DNA from: Trileptium ribeirensis
Taxonomy: Eukaryota; Nematoda; Enoplea; Enoplida; Thoracostomopsidae
NCBI GenBank assembly: GCA_030248225.1
Contig: JASANE010000396.1
Coordinates: 1-64,000 of the forward strand
DNA length: 64,000 nt
Direction of reading: 5' to 3'
This document shows positions 12,253 through 23,331 of this stretch, in pieces; within the stretch, counting starts at the first letter, position 1, and each line of letters starts with the position of its first letter. The notes below the pieces were generated by a model. The model was not told the origin of the DNA. It made no database searches and worked only from the letters and a program-made list of their open reading frames with translations. The position numbers and the translations under genes are program-made.

Positions 12253-13265
12253 ATATATGTAAACAAAATTCGGTCAAATTAACACATCATATGATGGATT
12301 GATATATGCAACGAACGATGGTTTTGGTGGGGTAAATGTTCCTGTTTATTATATGGTCATTTTTAAAATTTGGTGTTCATTTTTAAGAAATTGTGTTCAA
12401 AAAACATATTTTTGACTAAAAAACCCTGGTTGGAACTTTAATTGAATGACATAAAGAATTTGAATGTCGGATATTATTAGATCTTACCACATATTCGTGG
12501 CACACAAATAACGTACTCACTGGTCTACTACTGACCGAATACGCATGCCCGCAGCCTTCGGTGACGACTCCCCGTCCCTTATGTACCGATATCCGTCATA
12601 ATATTATTCTAACCCTAGACCCATAAAATAACCTAAAATAACAACAGCTTTACAACTGATGTAATGTCTGGCAGGCATAGTTCACTGCATCCGGAATCAA
12701 AAGCGGGAAGTCGTAGGTTTGTAACGATGTCCGTTACGTGTCCATTAATACCGGTATTATCAGCCGCGTGCGTCCGTGAGGCAAACGTACACGACCGTTT
12801 CTACAGACGCAAGCCGTCCGGTTAGCAGACGATCATGTCCGAAGTACGAGCCGTAGTCGTCCGCTATATAGACAATCACGTCCGCTGAGGAAACACTTTT
12901 GACAACCTTGCACTCCTCCGCTAGGCAGACGAGGAAGTCTGATTATATGTTAGTTGGCAGCCGACTACTGTAGCCGTCCGCTATACAAATCAAAGTATAG
13001 TAACTTTAAATTTAATAAAGCAGCTGCACAAATAAACCAAATGTGGAGACGTATATTTACTTTGTTGAAACAACCGTATGAAATAAAATTCGATCATTAC
13101 TGAAGCCTCGACTCTGCTAAGCACACTCAATTTATATTCTGTCAACTATAAACCATCTTTTACAAACTAAACTGTCAAATTTATTCGTGACCTTGTAATT
13201 ATCAATTTTCCAGCAAAATTACAAAATCAACAACTTGTTCTCTACATTCTCCAAAGTCCACAGTC
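12253..13265. other. non-coding DNA with degenerate GTCCGCTATA-type repeats
   Basis: Between 12,770 and 12,985 the words CCGTCCG, GCTATA and AGACGA recur with a spacing of about 60-70 bases (for example GTCCGCTATATAGACAATC and CTCCGCTAGGCAGACGAGG). This suggests a decayed short tandem array. Nothing else is recognised. Confidence 0.4.
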
Positions 13266-13274
13266 AACAAATAA

Positions 13275-13375
13275 GCACTCAGCAGCTTGCTACAGGTTCG
13301 CATCCCACGCCACCCCAAATTTTCAGCGGCTGCTTTTCACTTTATTTCGTTTCCAAGCTCCTGTCGCTATGCGGA
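13275..13375 (+). mobile_element. tRNA-derived SINE fragment, copy 1
   Basis: The tail of a tRNA-like head with B-box-like GGTTCGCATCCC is followed by the SINE body TTCAGCGGCTGCTTTTCAC and CGTTTCCAAGCTCCT. The same body follows the tRNA-like heads of the two inverted copies nearby. Confidence 0.6.
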
Positions 13376-13419
13376 AATGATAAAAGGTTTATATAAGAGT
13401 TATGTTCGATATATTTCTT

Positions 13420-13562
13420 TTGACCTAGCGATATAAGCATGATGACTAAAGGATGTGAAAGCAGCCTCTGAAAAGTTGGGCTGGGGTGAGATTCGACCAT
13501 GACGTCTTGCCTGTGGAACCGCAAGCAGGTGGATAGCCGAATGAGATATTTCTATCCGTCAT
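13420..13562 (-). mobile_element. tRNA-derived SINE, copy 2
   Basis: On the minus strand a tRNA-like head (TCTCATTCGGCTATCCACC, then B-box GGTCGAATCTC) is followed by CCCCAGCCCAACTTTTCAGA and GGCTGCTTTCAC. Head and body order is the same as in the copy at 13.8-13.97 kb. Confidence 0.6.
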
Positions 13563-13814
13563 CGAGGCAGCTATAAAACTGCAACATTCGACATTTTCCG
13601 TCTTTTGCTAAGGCCTACCACTGGCCTATATTGTTATATATTATATATTTCTTGCATAATGCAATATATGTTTTATTTTATTCCATTAATCATATAATTA
13701 CACAATTTGGCGGGGACTTGGTATGTGGCGCATTGTATTCTTTTCTGGGTTCAATAAGGTGACAGTAATAAGCCAACCTTCCCGTACGATCTCCATGTCA
13801 GGTATATATGCAAT

Positions 13815-13965
13815 TATTCATATGGGGTTAGTGATAGGAGCTTGGAAACGAAAGAATGTGAAAAGCAGCCGTCTAAAAATAGGGCTGGGATAAGATTCGT
13901 ACACAGGACCTCCAGCATTTGGATCCACTAGCAGACACTCTAGAGACTGAGCTGCTATCACTGCC
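13815..13965 (-). mobile_element. tRNA-derived SINE, copy 3
   Basis: The minus strand shows the clearest tRNA-like head: GATAGCAGCTCAGT and TCTAGAGTGTCTGC (A-box region), then GTACGAATCTTATCCC (B-box region). The body follows: GACGGCTGCTTTTCAC, CGTTTCCAAGCTCCTATC. It is too diverged to be a functional tRNA. Confidence 0.65.
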
Positions 13966-15059
13966 TGACTTCAACCTAGTTTTATGACACATCAACCGTC
14001 TATTGGCAGTCAAACTATTGTGTGCATATTCGATTAATTTTGAAAATTCAGCTGTCGATAAGGATATAGTTAACACCGATTCCAGTTAACCTGGAATCTA
14101 TCTTATAACTACAGTTATCCATTCTATATGTCACGATGATTGATGCGCACCTTCTAAATAGATCACCGTCGTATCCTTGACCCTGATGACAAGGAATGAA
14201 ATTATGAAAACAGCGAAAGCTTGTATATTACTGTATATCTTATGTTAATAGCATTATATATAGTTCTTACACCAGACAACATTAAGCTGTGATGGGAAGT
14301 GGCGAAACAGAAGACGATCAGCCGAAATTTCTCAGGCGGAACTGTCCTGGGACGTCACGCAATGTAAGTTTCTGTGACAGTCCGCCAATGCTTGATTCTT
14401 ACATTGAACGTATAGGAAAGAATTCCGGCGTATGTAAATGAAGACATGTTAGTTTAACTTTTGATAGAGATTCTCAGGTTTGTCTTTGATAAAAAATATA
14501 TGATAAGCGGTGCCCAGAATAATTACTTCTTTGGATGAGGCTAGAATATAACCAGCTTCTACAAACCGGAGGAGGGGGCTTCACCACACTTTTGGGCTCC
14601 CGATCCCGGTCTGGCCCGGCTCCCTGATTCACTCTTCTATAAATTTTGAATCCAGGTGCCTCCGGACTGATGCCCCGCGATCCACGAAATGCCTTGCAGA
14701 AGTCAGTAGAATGTTATTGAGCGGAGCGAAGCGAAGCGTTTTGTTTTCGTCCGAAGAGGACAAGTCGGAACTGTCCGCCCGTGTGTCGAAAATCAATGTT
14801 GGGTTTTTATTTTCCGCAAATGCGATGATTTTCTTCACTATGCATTGTTACGTAAACTATGTACAACTGAATGTTCATACCACTCATTGAATGTAGTCTA
14901 GTCAATTTAGGTCCCATTCGTTTCGCTACTTGAGTTTCATGTCATGCTATTGGTATACGTTATTCGGTGCGCAGTACCGCAAGGTTTGCATTTGGGGCTT
15001 CGGCGCAGAATTATTAAAGCTGCTTTCTTAATCAGAATGTTGTTGCAAGGGTGAAAGCT
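13966..15059. other. non-coding DNA, nothing assigned
   Basis: A short GC-rich patch (14,560-14,700) and GAGCGGAGCGAAGCGAAGCG near 14,720 stand out. No gene or named element is supported. Confidence 0.4.
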
Positions 15060-15657
15060 TTTAAATTCTGTCTGTGTGTCATCGACCATAACTCGAAAAA
15101 GACTTAACCGATTTTCATGATCTTGGGCTCATTCCAACCGGCATACCGCTTTACCTTGAGCATTTTTTGATTTGGGGTCTGGGTTACGGGTTAAAATGAG
15201 GGGGTTTTACCCCACTTTAGCACCCTTCACGAAAATATGGCATCTTAACATTCGATTTTTATGGTTAGTTTTATTTCATAGTAAAATGATGAGCATCTTT
15301 TTTGCTTTTCGGTTAAGGCTCCGGTTGTAGACTTTTGGGGTTTGAGGTATGGCACCTTTGTGGTTCATGGACCCAAAATTCAACAATTTGTTTTTGACCT
15401 CTTTGCCGGTGGAAAAGTTTTACTTGGGATTTTCGGGCATGGGATACTCATTGCTGGTGGTGATTTTGCTCTACGATCCTACGGTACGTAGGTATGGCGC
15501 CCCCATTGTTCGAGGTCAGAGTTCAAAATGAGGGAGTTTACCGCATTTTAGTACTTTTAACAAAAGCAAGGTTATTTTTATTTCTACTTTCGAATTATTT
15601 GTGCTTGGTTTTATTTCACAGTAAAATGATAAATGCCGATGTCTTTTTGTTTTTCCA
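15060..15657 (+). repeat. interspersed repeat, family F, copy 1
   Basis: The segment from CATAACTCGAAAAAGAC through GGTTAAGGCTCCGG and TTTGAGGTATGGCACC recurs in reverse orientation at 26.93-27.44 kb. A partial second unit (GTAAAATGATAAATGCCGA) follows at 15,620. There are no terminal repeats that I can define. Confidence 0.6.
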
Positions 15658-16289
15658 TTCGCTGAAAATTTTGTCAGGAGGCATGAACCGCGGGAGTTCA
15701 AAATTTTACCAAGGGGCACGAACCTGTGGCACCCCGTTTCTGCCAGAGGCACTTGAAAAAACCAGAGGACCATATCCCCGATTTGGAGAGCACACATAGC
15801 TCGAGCGATATATTACCATTTCCGTGTGTGTATATCCCATGTGCCCGTTGAAAAACACTTTTTTACCAAATCATGCAGGGTAAATAAAGGCAATAGCAGC
15901 ACACATTTGCAGCTGAGAACGAATTCCTCTACGAAATGAGACCAAAAACACCCTCAAACCATGAGCGGTTGCGCAGATATAACACTTTTCGTGTATCTTG
16001 GGTCTCATGAGCCCATTGGAAATCATCAGCACACCATTTGCTTCTACATAGAAGATGATTTGCTCTACAAAACAAGAACAAAAACGCCTTTATATAGTTT
16101 GGGCGATTGCGAAGATACTATTATTTTCGTATATTTGGGTCTTATGGACCCATTAAAACCCTTTTTGACCCAACCATGCAATTTAAATAAAGGCATTGGC
16201 AGAATTTTCTATCATATCGTAATATCACAAACAAATTTGTTAAGCTTGAATTTGTACGTATGATTCAGGAAAAAATAATTATGATCATT
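15658..16289 (+). repeat. long direct repeat, left copy
   Basis: Nearly identical to 17,500-18,143, from ATTCGCTGAAAATTTTGTCA to AAAATAATTATGATCATTT. The first part is the right half of a family A MITE. The rest consists of three degenerate units of one motif (GCGAAGATACTATTATTTTCG, GGGTCTTATGGACCCATT, AAATAAAGGCAATAGCAG). It abuts the 5' edge of a truncated LINE. Confidence 0.85.
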
Positions 16290-17361
16290 TGAAGCTTTTG
16301 ACAAGATACCTCATTGTCGTCTGCTGTTAAAATTAAAATCATATGGCATTGGTGGATCGTTGTTAAAATGGTTAGCTGATTATCTGCATCGACGGCGTCA
16401 ACGCGTTATTGTAAATGGGGAATCATCTGATTACACACGTGTTGTAAGTGGCGTTCCGCAGGGGAGCGTCGTGGGGCCGATCTTGTTTTCGTACTACATC
16501 AACGACATTGATTATTGTGTTGGTGGAAAGTTGTCCAAATTCGCAGATGATACCAAGATAGCAAGGCGACTTCACAGGACTATGCCGGAGTTAGATGTAA
16601 AAGACATGCAGAATGACATTGACGAATTGCGGAAATGGGCTGTTCGTTAGGATATGGAATTTAATGTATCTAAATTTATCTGCGCTCATTTTGGGTTTTG
16701 GAATCCTCGAAATCGATACTTTAGTAACGATTTGACCATACCTGATGATGATGATGATGGTAATGGTATCAACGATCTAGGAGTGTGCATAACAGAAAAT
16801 CTCAAGTCATCAGTTCACTGTAGGACTGTCGCCACAAAGGCTGAGCGTATTGTGGGTATCATAAAAAGAACTTTCACGTTCTTGGAGCAGAACTCTGTTG
16901 TGTTACTTCATAAAGCACTTGTTCGCCCTTTAGTTGAATATGCGTCTTGCGCTTGGAGACCGTACCAAGTGGGTGATATAAACCGGGTTGAAAGGGTGCA
17001 ACATCGGGTGACCCGTCTGCTTCCAGAATTACGAGTTATCGACTACGATCAGAGAATTAGTATATTGAATTTACAGTCTTTGGAGGCTAGGCGACTCAGG
17101 GCGGATCTTCTGCTCATATACAATATCATCCATGGTATTGTGGACTTTGATTTTGAGCGATTATTCAAATTTGGATTTTATGGTATGCGGGATCATCAGC
17201 TGAAGCTTGTTGCGCGAAAGGTCCCAAGGCGCGACATAGGTCGATTTAGCTTTGCCTATAGGGTCATCGGACCATGGAATGCGCTGCCAGAAGAAGCAGT
17301 TCTAGCTCCTACGCTCACGGCCTTCAAACTTTGTGTTCGGGATTCAGTCACTCTACGCTAA
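16290..17361 (+). pseudogene. 5'-truncated CR1-like LINE reverse transcriptase
   Basis: The frame opens in reverse-transcriptase motif A (EAFDKIPH) and continues through [14 protein letters not shown] and the catalytic FADD (here KFADDTKIARRL), then the LINE C-terminal region (LVRPLVEYASCAWRP, ERVQHRVTRLLPEL, RVIGPWNALP). The endonuclease and N-terminal RT parts are missing. One in-frame TAG (16,648-16,650) breaks an otherwise open frame of about 357 codons. Motif set and layout place it with CR1/L2-type non-LTR elements. It cannot move by itself. Direct repeats of about 630 bp flank it on both sides, which target-primed insertion does not explain. Confidence 0.9.
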
Positions 17362-17499
17362 TGAAATGGTTGCTGCTTGCGTTTTCTCGTAATTTCAGCG
17401 GAAGATATGTTGAATCAATCCATGGCAGCCAATGGATTTCTGCCACAACTCACGTCTTGGCAACAAGGATGGGTCGTGGCGACCCAGGTCAGCATACCA

Positions 17500-18143
17500 T
17501 TCGCTGAAAATTTTGTCAGGGGGCATGAACCGCGGGAGTTCAAAATTTTACCAAGGGGCACGAACCTGTGGCACCCCGTTTCTGCCAGGGGCACTTGAAA
17601 AAGCCAGAGGACCATATCCCCGATGTGGAGAGCACACATAGCTCGAGCGATATATTACCATTTCCGTGTGTTTATATCCCATGTGCCTGTTGAAAAACAC
17701 TTTTTGACCAAATCATGCAGGGTAAATTAAGGCAATAGCAGCACACATTTGCAGCTGAGAACGAATTCCTATACGAAATGAGACCAAAAACACCCCCAAA
17801 GCATGAGCGGTTGCGAAGATGTAACACTTTTCGTGTATCTTGGGTCTCATGAGCACATTGGAAATCATCAGCACACCATTTGCTTCTACATAGAAGATGA
17901 TTTGCTCTACAAAACAAGAACAAAAACGCCTATATGTAGTTTGGGCGATTGCGAAGATACTATTATTTTCGTATATTTGGGTCTTATGGACCCATTAAAA
18001 CCCTTTTTGACCCACCCATGCAGTTTAAATAAAGGCATTGGCAGAATTTTCTATCATATCGTAATATCACAAACAAATTTGTTAAGTTTGAATTTGTGCG
18101 TATGATTCAGGAAAAAATAATTATGATCATTTTACAAATAAAA
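17500..18143 (+). repeat. long direct repeat, right copy
   Basis: Near-identical partner of 15,658-16,289. Differences are scattered single bases (for example GTCAGGGGGC against GTCAGGAGGC). Similarity ends at ATGATCATTTT, exactly where the left copy passes into the LINE fragment. Confidence 0.85.
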
Positions 18144-18232
18144 ATGAACATTATATTTGTATTTGGGATAACCTATACGAGGAATTTTATGCAGGTTATC
18201 GAAGCCGTAATTAGAGCTATATATATGAAGTT

Positions 18233-20060
18233 CGGAGTAACCGGAAACGAAATTTACTGGAACCGGAACAGGAGGCTGCTGGGTTACCCCAACCTTGAAA
18301 AACTTGGAAAAACTTTGAAACAGAAAAATTGTCTTCTCCCAAGTCATGGTCTTCAATAAAGTGATGCTGCAACCTCGAACACGTCTTTATTGCCGAACTC
18401 CGTCGCTGATACAGATTCTAATGATAATGGTTATTAATGATAAAAGATCACATAGGATGTTTCAGCTATATTATTGTTTGAGTTTAATTCATATTGTGTG
18501 TCATAAATAATACCGTTGCAACTCGATTTGCAGTTAATGTTAGAGTGCAAGCTGCTTATCCCCCGGTTTATTCGTTAATCTTCACAAGCTTACTGAGACT
18601 ATGATGAATACTCTGTTACGTGAGATGGTGAAACTGAATCGAAAACCAAGTTCTCAAAGACATTGAAAAACCTTGAAAATTTCAGCCGTGGGCCTGGGGC
18701 CACCGTGAAGCTGGTCTTCGAAACTTATATATAGTAAGACAGATGAAAGGCAGAAATGAAGGTACAGTGGATTTGAGATGTACCTATTGAAAATAACTTT
18801 TACAGCATACTTATTGTACTGCGATGGCATTATTGCCTCCGTGGTACTTTGAAGACACTGAAGAAGATAATAATGCTGGACTCTCAATTCGCTGAATATT
18901 TTGCCTGTGGCCCCTGTTTCCGAACCAGCGGGCACCTGATTTTGACAGGATTAAACGGAAAACAATTAAAAACTTGTCAGAAACAATTTCAAAATGGTTT
19001 TGATGAGAGAAAAAGTGATTTTGAATCAAATATTTCACAAAATTTGCGAAATTTTTGGCTTCATGGCCGGAATATTGTAAAATTTTTGGTCAAAATATAT
19101 TTACATTGGGTGTGCAAACAAAAATTTGCCAAGAGGGGATGCGCTAGAGAAGCCCAAACGCTTGCCTGGGAGCATGAAGCGGGGCTCACAGTTTTAGCCA
19201 GGGGGACACTTGAAAATTCCAGGGGGCCCTACCCTCCAATTTGATCAATATCTAGGGGTTTTGGACCCAGAGCAAAAACGCCTTCCAGTATACAGCCTTG
19301 CGGAAATTTGTTTATATGGTTTCTAAAGAAAACAAAGGTAGGTATATACTTTAAATTTCTGAAAATTGTCAGAGACATTGTTTAAGCTAGTTTTGGGCAT
19401 CCGGTGCCCATCAGCTAGATGATAATAATGATAATCTTCTGATCCGAATGCTATAAATGAGACAAACTGTTATACTGATCGCATAGAATCAATAAAAACA
19501 GTTCATTGCCATGAATATTATGTCTGGCTGCGTTGCAGATATATCACTTTACTTCAATGTGGACTGATTTACAAAGTTCGCAAGCGCACTGCTTCACGCA
19601 ATTTATGTTAGTCAAGCTTACAGCTAAGTACTTGTAAATTATCTACTTATATATACTCTGTTACCGAGTTGGATCTGTTGTAACATATAATTGTAACATA
19701 CCTTGCAGATATCGGAATGTTTAATATAGCTGCTACAAGCATCGAGCTGGCTTTGTTTTCTGAACAGACTCCTGCAGGGTCAAGATGAAAAATTGTTGTA
19801 ACTAAGAAGACCAAAAGATGAGAAATTATGTAACTTACTGACATTTAACACGACAATTTGCTGAGTTTTCTTTTTTTTGGCTATATTGGAACTTGATCAT
19901 GGTGTATACATTACATATGTTTCGACCACAGATGAAGCAACAATGTGGAAAATTCCAAACAAAATTTTTAAACCGGAATTCCGGTTCCGGTATGTTTTTT
20001 GTCTGCTGGAACCGCAACCGGAGCACGATTTTGCCGGAACCGCAATTCCGGTTGCTCCCT
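18233..20060 (+). mobile_element. hAT-family copy with nested insertions
   Basis: The left end (GGAGTAACCGGAAACG) and right end (CAATTCCGGTTGCTCCCT) match the hAT family at 9.6 kb, as do internal stretches at 18,715-18,880 and 19,380-20,060. Unrelated DNA at about 18,290-18,690 and a family A MITE at 18,884-19,245 are inserted. The words ATGAAGTT (left) and ATGAAAAG (right) flank it; five of eight bases agree, so any target duplication has decayed. Confidence 0.7.
18884..19245. mobile_element. MITE, family A, nested in the hAT copy
   Basis: It begins CTGGACTCTCAATTCGCTG and ends CCCTACCCTCCAATTTG. The inserted site can be read by comparison: the uninterrupted hAT copies run AATAATG straight into a TTTATTTATTGATCAAATA-type segment, which here is split by the MITE. 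Confidence 0.7.
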
Positions 20061-20169
20061 AATGAAAAGCTCTATGTAAAGTTGTATGCGTGGGTTCCCT
20101 CTAGACAAAGCAACGGGGTCGCTTCCTGGAAGCTCCACCTCTGGAAGGAGAACAGTCATGAGGAGGTGT

Positions 20170-20420
20170 GCCTGAGGTGCAAAATTGAAAATGGTAGGCC
20201 ACATATTTTCCCGTTTTGTGGTATGTAAGTTTTAAGAAGGTTATGCGGCTCACTAGCCATGTGGGAGCTGTAACTATGCTTAAATGTTATAAACAGACAA
20301 TTCTTAGATTATTTTAACGCTAACAAACTGTGTATTATGTTATAGAATAGCATGGCAATGCATGTTTATTTGGAGGAGCCGATTACCTTAACGACTTTAG
20401 TCAGGGGCAGGGTCTGTAAA
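20170..20420 (+). repeat. interspersed repeat, family G, copy 1
   Basis: Contains GGTATGTAAG, GGCTCACTAGCCATGTGGGA, then TTATAGAATAGCATGGCAATG and TTAACGACTTTAGTCAGG. The same order is found split around the LINE at 22.5-26.2 kb. Confidence 0.6.
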
Positions 20421-22320
20421 CTACAGTCTTGGCGACATACCAAGTGTAAGAATTCGGAGAAATTAGAAACTGTAACGTTAACAAACAGTGGAACAACTCA
20501 TCAAAAAAATATATTCCTCTTACGAAACAAAGATGTAGCTCACCAAAAAATATTTATTAATCTGCTGTTCAATAAGGCATAGATGCAGCAAAACTGATAG
20601 TCAGATATCTAATACGCACCATAAGAGTATTAACTTACGAATGGTGAACAACATATGTAATCTATCTATATATATATAAGAATCTTAACAAAAACACTGT
20701 AACAGAAAACAAACAAAATTTGCTACAGAGTGCATGACACTCGTCCCTTTCGCACCACTCGCCTTGTCTCAACAATTGATATAGCTACCTCTACACAAAG
20801 AGATACGTTTAAATACAGCTAAGACTTGAAATCAGCACCCATATGAATTTATATTGAGCCACAAATCTATTAATATACGGTTAGAAGTGGTAATGTCACA
20901 GATGACTATATATATGGCGTTGGGTTTCCTTTGGCCTCAAATACCAATTGACCCAGCGGTCCTACATCAGATCTGCACAGTACACCGTACAGGTAGCCCC
21001 TTATCCACACACCAATTTTCGTCTGTTTGAGTGGTTATATAGCTACACCTCGACAAAGTTTGACTAAAAATATGTAAATTTGGCCATTTACTAAAGTTCC
21101 CCATGCCCCATAGGGCCCGACCAAAACAATTTATATACTCACAAATAAAGCTTCCTAGCATACATATTCCGATATCAAAATGATTCAAATTGACTCAAGG
21201 GTTGCCGAGTTATGAGCAAAAATGACCAAAAAACGGCCCATTTTAGCCATGTACGTGGTACCACTCTTTGGACCCCTGTGGTGGGACCTGATCTGGATGT
21301 GTCGAATCGTAATAAAAACTCCAAAAGGCACACCTAGAGTATTGTAGCTTTCATATGAGCCCTCACACGTCCATATCGGTTTACGTTGAGATAACGAAGT
21401 CCTGTTTACAGAGAAAAAATAAATGGTCTCCCATATTTTTCATCATAGTGCGGTCTAGTGAGAATTGTTTGATTCCGAAGCTAGCTCTTTTCCATCTCCG
21501 AATTCTAAAATTAATTGACAGATCATCAAGCCGTTACTTGTTGATCACTTAATTGTTTTTAATTGAAAGTCACCAATTAATTATTGCAATAACACTAATA
21601 AAGTATATAAATTTTAAATCATAAAAACGACCATACAATACAACCATAAAGCGATTAGCAATAATGATTTTGTATACTGTTGTACTATCATACTCGCAGG
21701 TAATAGTGAAACAAATGTTGCATATATGAAATATGAACGCTAATATGGGAGCTTTGCTACATAAAAGCGTAATTCGAAGTATTTGCAGCTGCTGCGCTGT
21801 TTTATTGATTTGGGTGTCTTGAATTCTTGTTAAATACGCAATATAAATATCATAGACTACGTGATTTCACAAATTTAATTTCGTACTAAGAAGCCTGGCC
21901 GGGATGGAAAGAAGACGATCGTAGGGCTAGGTTGCCGGAATATAATCATGTATTCCTCTAAATTATGACAGCGTATTAATATCATAGAGCATAGAGCATG
22001 TGTTCTTATTTGCTGTATACGTGTAATTCCCTAGTTGCCTATACATCCTTATAATTTTCCACATATCAATGTTATATGTATAGTACGCAAAATAGAAACA
22101 GTTATTCTTGCAGAACGTTTAAAAAAATCCAAACATTCATTAGAACTTACCATAGTTTTGCCCTATACGTATTTGTCTTTACGTACTTTATTTTGAGTTG
22201 AAGCACATAGTCCAACTAATTGGAGTCCAACTAATCAATAAAATAATTGGGAAGTGAGGACCAATTAACTATTTGGGATTAATTGCAATTAATTTTTTAC
22301 ACCACTGTTTAGGGGTTCAG
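20421..22320. other. AT-rich intergenic DNA
   Basis: I see no exon or well-defined element. A stretch at 20,930-21,420 (with GTTGCCGAGTTATGAGCAA) has the look of an old dispersed repeat similar in style to family F, but I cannot pair it inside the window. Confidence 0.35.
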
Positions 22321-22329
22321 GCAGATTTA

Positions 22330-22527
22330 GCGGTACACCTCTAAGGCAGATTCATCATGATATTTTATATAAATATATACATATTTTTTGCCGTTATGAG
22401 GTATGTAAAGGTAAGAAAATTTATGTGGCACACTAGCCTTGTGGGAACACACCTATACTTAAATATTATAAAGGGTCAATCCTTAAGGCACTTATTATTC
22501 TATAGAATCATACATTGCAAGGCAATG
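22330..22527 (+). repeat. family G repeat, copy 2, left part
   Basis: GGTATGTAAAGG, GGCACACTAGCCTTGTGGGA and CTATAGAATCATACATTGCA match copy 1 and stop at GGCAATG, where the LINE begins. The right part resumes at 26,218. Confidence 0.6.
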
Positions 22528-22531
22528 TTAG

Positions 22532-23299
22532 ATGAAGGTAAAGGTTAGTGCTGCCACTCTCGCCGATGTCTCCAAACAGGGTTCCAATTTGCGATGGTTT
22601 TGCGATGCTTGGAACGCAACCGTCGATGATGATCTTGCCGCTATCCAGTCACTTAAGCAGCAAATGTCTACTTTTGAGAAACGGTTCTCTGCATTTGAGA
22701 ACAATCAAAAGCGGATGGAGGATGCCATAGTATTGTTGAGCGGAAAATTGAGCGGGGTTGCAGCGGCGTCGGCTGTTGGCACGGCTAGTGGAGACATCGA
22801 CAGTGGTGGTTGTAATTTTATTAATTCGGAGTTATCGTCGGATAAAATATTGGATGTTGTAACAAATGAATTGGCTGACCAGAAACGGCGGGAAAATCAT
22901 GTTATTGTGCACGGTCTGGATGAAAGCGAAAGTGAGCAGTCAATACTTCGTAAAAATTATGACATGTGTACATTCAAGGATTTGCTCGGTGTTATGGGTG
23001 TTGCGGTGGGCGAAGGGGAGATCGTCAATATTATGCGCCTAGGGAAGTCGGGGATCGGGAAACCCAGGGTGGTAAAGGTGGTACTAAAAGATAAAGCAAC
23101 TCGGGACAAAATAATTGGTAATTCCCAGTCTCTCCGGTCCCTGCCCAAAACGGCTAAATATAGCGGCTGTTATATTAATGAGGATCTGACTCGGTACCAG
23201 CAGTTGATTGGGAAGCGGGCCAGGGATGAACGTCGGGCAAAAAAGGGAACTCGGGGGGACCAAACCTCGGAGTCCCCCGGCAGACCTCGGGAATCGTAA
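22532..23299 (+). CDS. LINE ORF1 protein (coiled-coil nucleic-acid binding)
   Basis: 255 codons and intact. Residues of about 40-75 form a predicted coiled coil (heptad-like LKQQMSTFEKRFSAFE). Residues of about 118-215 look like the RRM-type domain of CR1/L2/L1 ORF1 proteins: HVIVHGLDES, then GEIVNIMRLGKS, PRVVKVVLKDKATRDKI, and YINEDLTRYQQ. A basic tail (KRARDERRAKKG) fits RNA binding. Such proteins coat the LINE RNA and act as chaperones. The ATG at 22,532 is the first in frame. The ORF2 frame opens 32 bases after the stop. Confidence 0.8.
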   Translation: MKVKVSAATLADVSKQGSNLRWFCDAWNATVDDDLAAIQSLKQQMSTFEKRFSAFENNQKRMEDAIVLLSGKLSGVAAASAVGTASGDIDSGGCNFINSELSSDKILDVVTNELADQKRRENHVIVHGLDESESEQSILRKNYDMCTFKDLLGVMGVAVGEGEIVNIMRLGKSGIGKPRVVKVVLKDKATRDKIIGNSQSLRSLPKTAKYSGCYINEDLTRYQQLIGKRARDERRAKKGTRGDQTSESPGRPRES

Positions 23300-23331
23300 C
23301 TTGCTCAAGTCATTTATGCAACTCTAGCCTT

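Noticed and set aside
13815..13965. A functional tRNA gene
   Set aside because: A- and B-box remnants are present, but stems are broken and the sequence runs into a SINE body shared by two neighbours.
15658..18143. An LTR retrotransposon (repeat, RT, repeat)
   Set aside because: The RT is of the non-LTR CR1 type, the repeats lack TG..CA ends, primer-binding site and polypurine tract, and no gag, protease or integrase is present.
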